This document shows positions 7,052 to 7,222 of a DNA stretch of 7,222 nucleotides, piece after piece. Made by a program: the position numbers and the translations under genes. Source of the stretch: Bacillota bacterium (GTDB lineage Bacteria; Bacillota_E; JAJZYS01; JAILZS01); assembly GCA_021817625.1 (NCBI GenBank), contig JAKASY010000089.1:1-7222 (forward strand), read 5' to 3'. The stretch's first letter is position 1. Each line of letters starts with the position of its first letter. The notes under the pieces are model-generated. The model did no database searches, was not told the origin of the DNA, and worked only from the letters and a program-made list of their open reading frames with translations.

Positions 7052-7222
7052 ATGGGCAAGCAGACACGACCGGCTCCAGCCCCTGCGCCGGGCAACGAGC
7101 CCGCGCGGTTCGTATCGCGCTACCTCAAGTGGCTGATCATCGCCGCCCTCATCCTCACAGAGGGCATGTTCGATCTCGTCATCGAGCCCTGGCTGCGAAC
7201 CGGGACGGCGATCGAGGAGATC
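7052..7222 (+). CDS. N-terminal fragment of an unidentified membrane protein (runs off the window)
   Basis: Fifty-seven codons are visible and the frame is still open at the edge. The product begins with a Pro/Ala-rich, basic cytoplasmic-like stretch (1-23). A hydrophobic segment about 24-45 follows, then EPWLRTG and an acidic IEEI, which may start an extracytoplasmic or linker region. This resembles the N-terminal membrane part of some bacterial sensor kinases and diguanylate cyclases, but no signalling domain is visible, so that is only a guess. ATG 7052 is chosen, with GGGG at 7041-7044 as a weak ribosome binding site; in-frame GTG codons at 7046, 7016 and 7007 are alternatives. The 68-base gap after the flavoprotein holds no convincing terminator, so co-transcription with the redox pair is possible. 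Confidence 0.6.
   Translation, partial: MGKQTRPAPAPAPGNEPARFVSRYLKWLIIAALILTEGMFDLVIEPWLRTGTAIEEI

Noticed and set aside
1..7222. CRISPR arrays, insertion sequences, tRNA or rRNA genes
   Set aside because: No regularly spaced direct repeats, transposase motifs, terminal inverted repeats or structural RNA signatures were seen. Short DNA repeats in 20-2059 reflect the Asp-box protein repeats.

Overview
This is a GC-rich window (GC-rich third codon positions throughout) with clear GGAGG-type ribosome binding sites, so it is bacterial. The style (a large exported Asp-box propeller, NapH-like and GltD-like redox proteins, an AAA ATPase remnant) would fit a high-GC Gram-positive bacterium or a Chloroflexota-like lineage. 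Nothing here fixes the taxonomy, and no rRNA, tRNA or phylogenetic marker is present.

Layout. (1) 20-2059, plus strand: a probably exported beta-propeller protein made almost entirely of Asp-box/YCF48-type repeats. (2) 2243-3205, minus strand: an AAA-type ATPase gene broken by two mutually compensating frameshifts; its Walker A and B motifs lie in a different frame from its N- and C-terminal parts. (3) 3206-3408: a short divergent intergenic region with a nested hairpin at its left edge and a probable start region for the next genes. (4) 3409-6983, plus strand: a tightly coupled two-gene operon whose stop and start overlap as TGATG. It encodes a nine-helix NapH/CcoG-like membrane iron-sulfur protein, followed by a fused ferredoxin/GltD-type flavoprotein that ends in a predicted transmembrane hairpin. 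(5) 7052 to the window end, plus strand: the first 57 codons of a gene with one N-terminal membrane helix, 68 bases after the flavoprotein and possibly in the same operon.

How they may work together. The two redox genes are best read as one membrane-associated electron-transfer unit. The GltD-like module would exchange electrons with NAD(P)H through FAD, the N-terminal 2x[4Fe-4S] ferredoxin and the GltD-type clusters would relay them, and the NapH-like partner would connect to the quinone pool or an outward-facing acceptor. This is inferred from domain content and gene coupling; the direction of electron flow and the final partner cannot be read from the sequence. The propeller gene and the broken ATPase have no visible functional link to the redox pair. 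The most notable items are the unusual four-part flavoprotein with its membrane hairpin and altered GltD motifs, and the doubly frameshifted ATPase.
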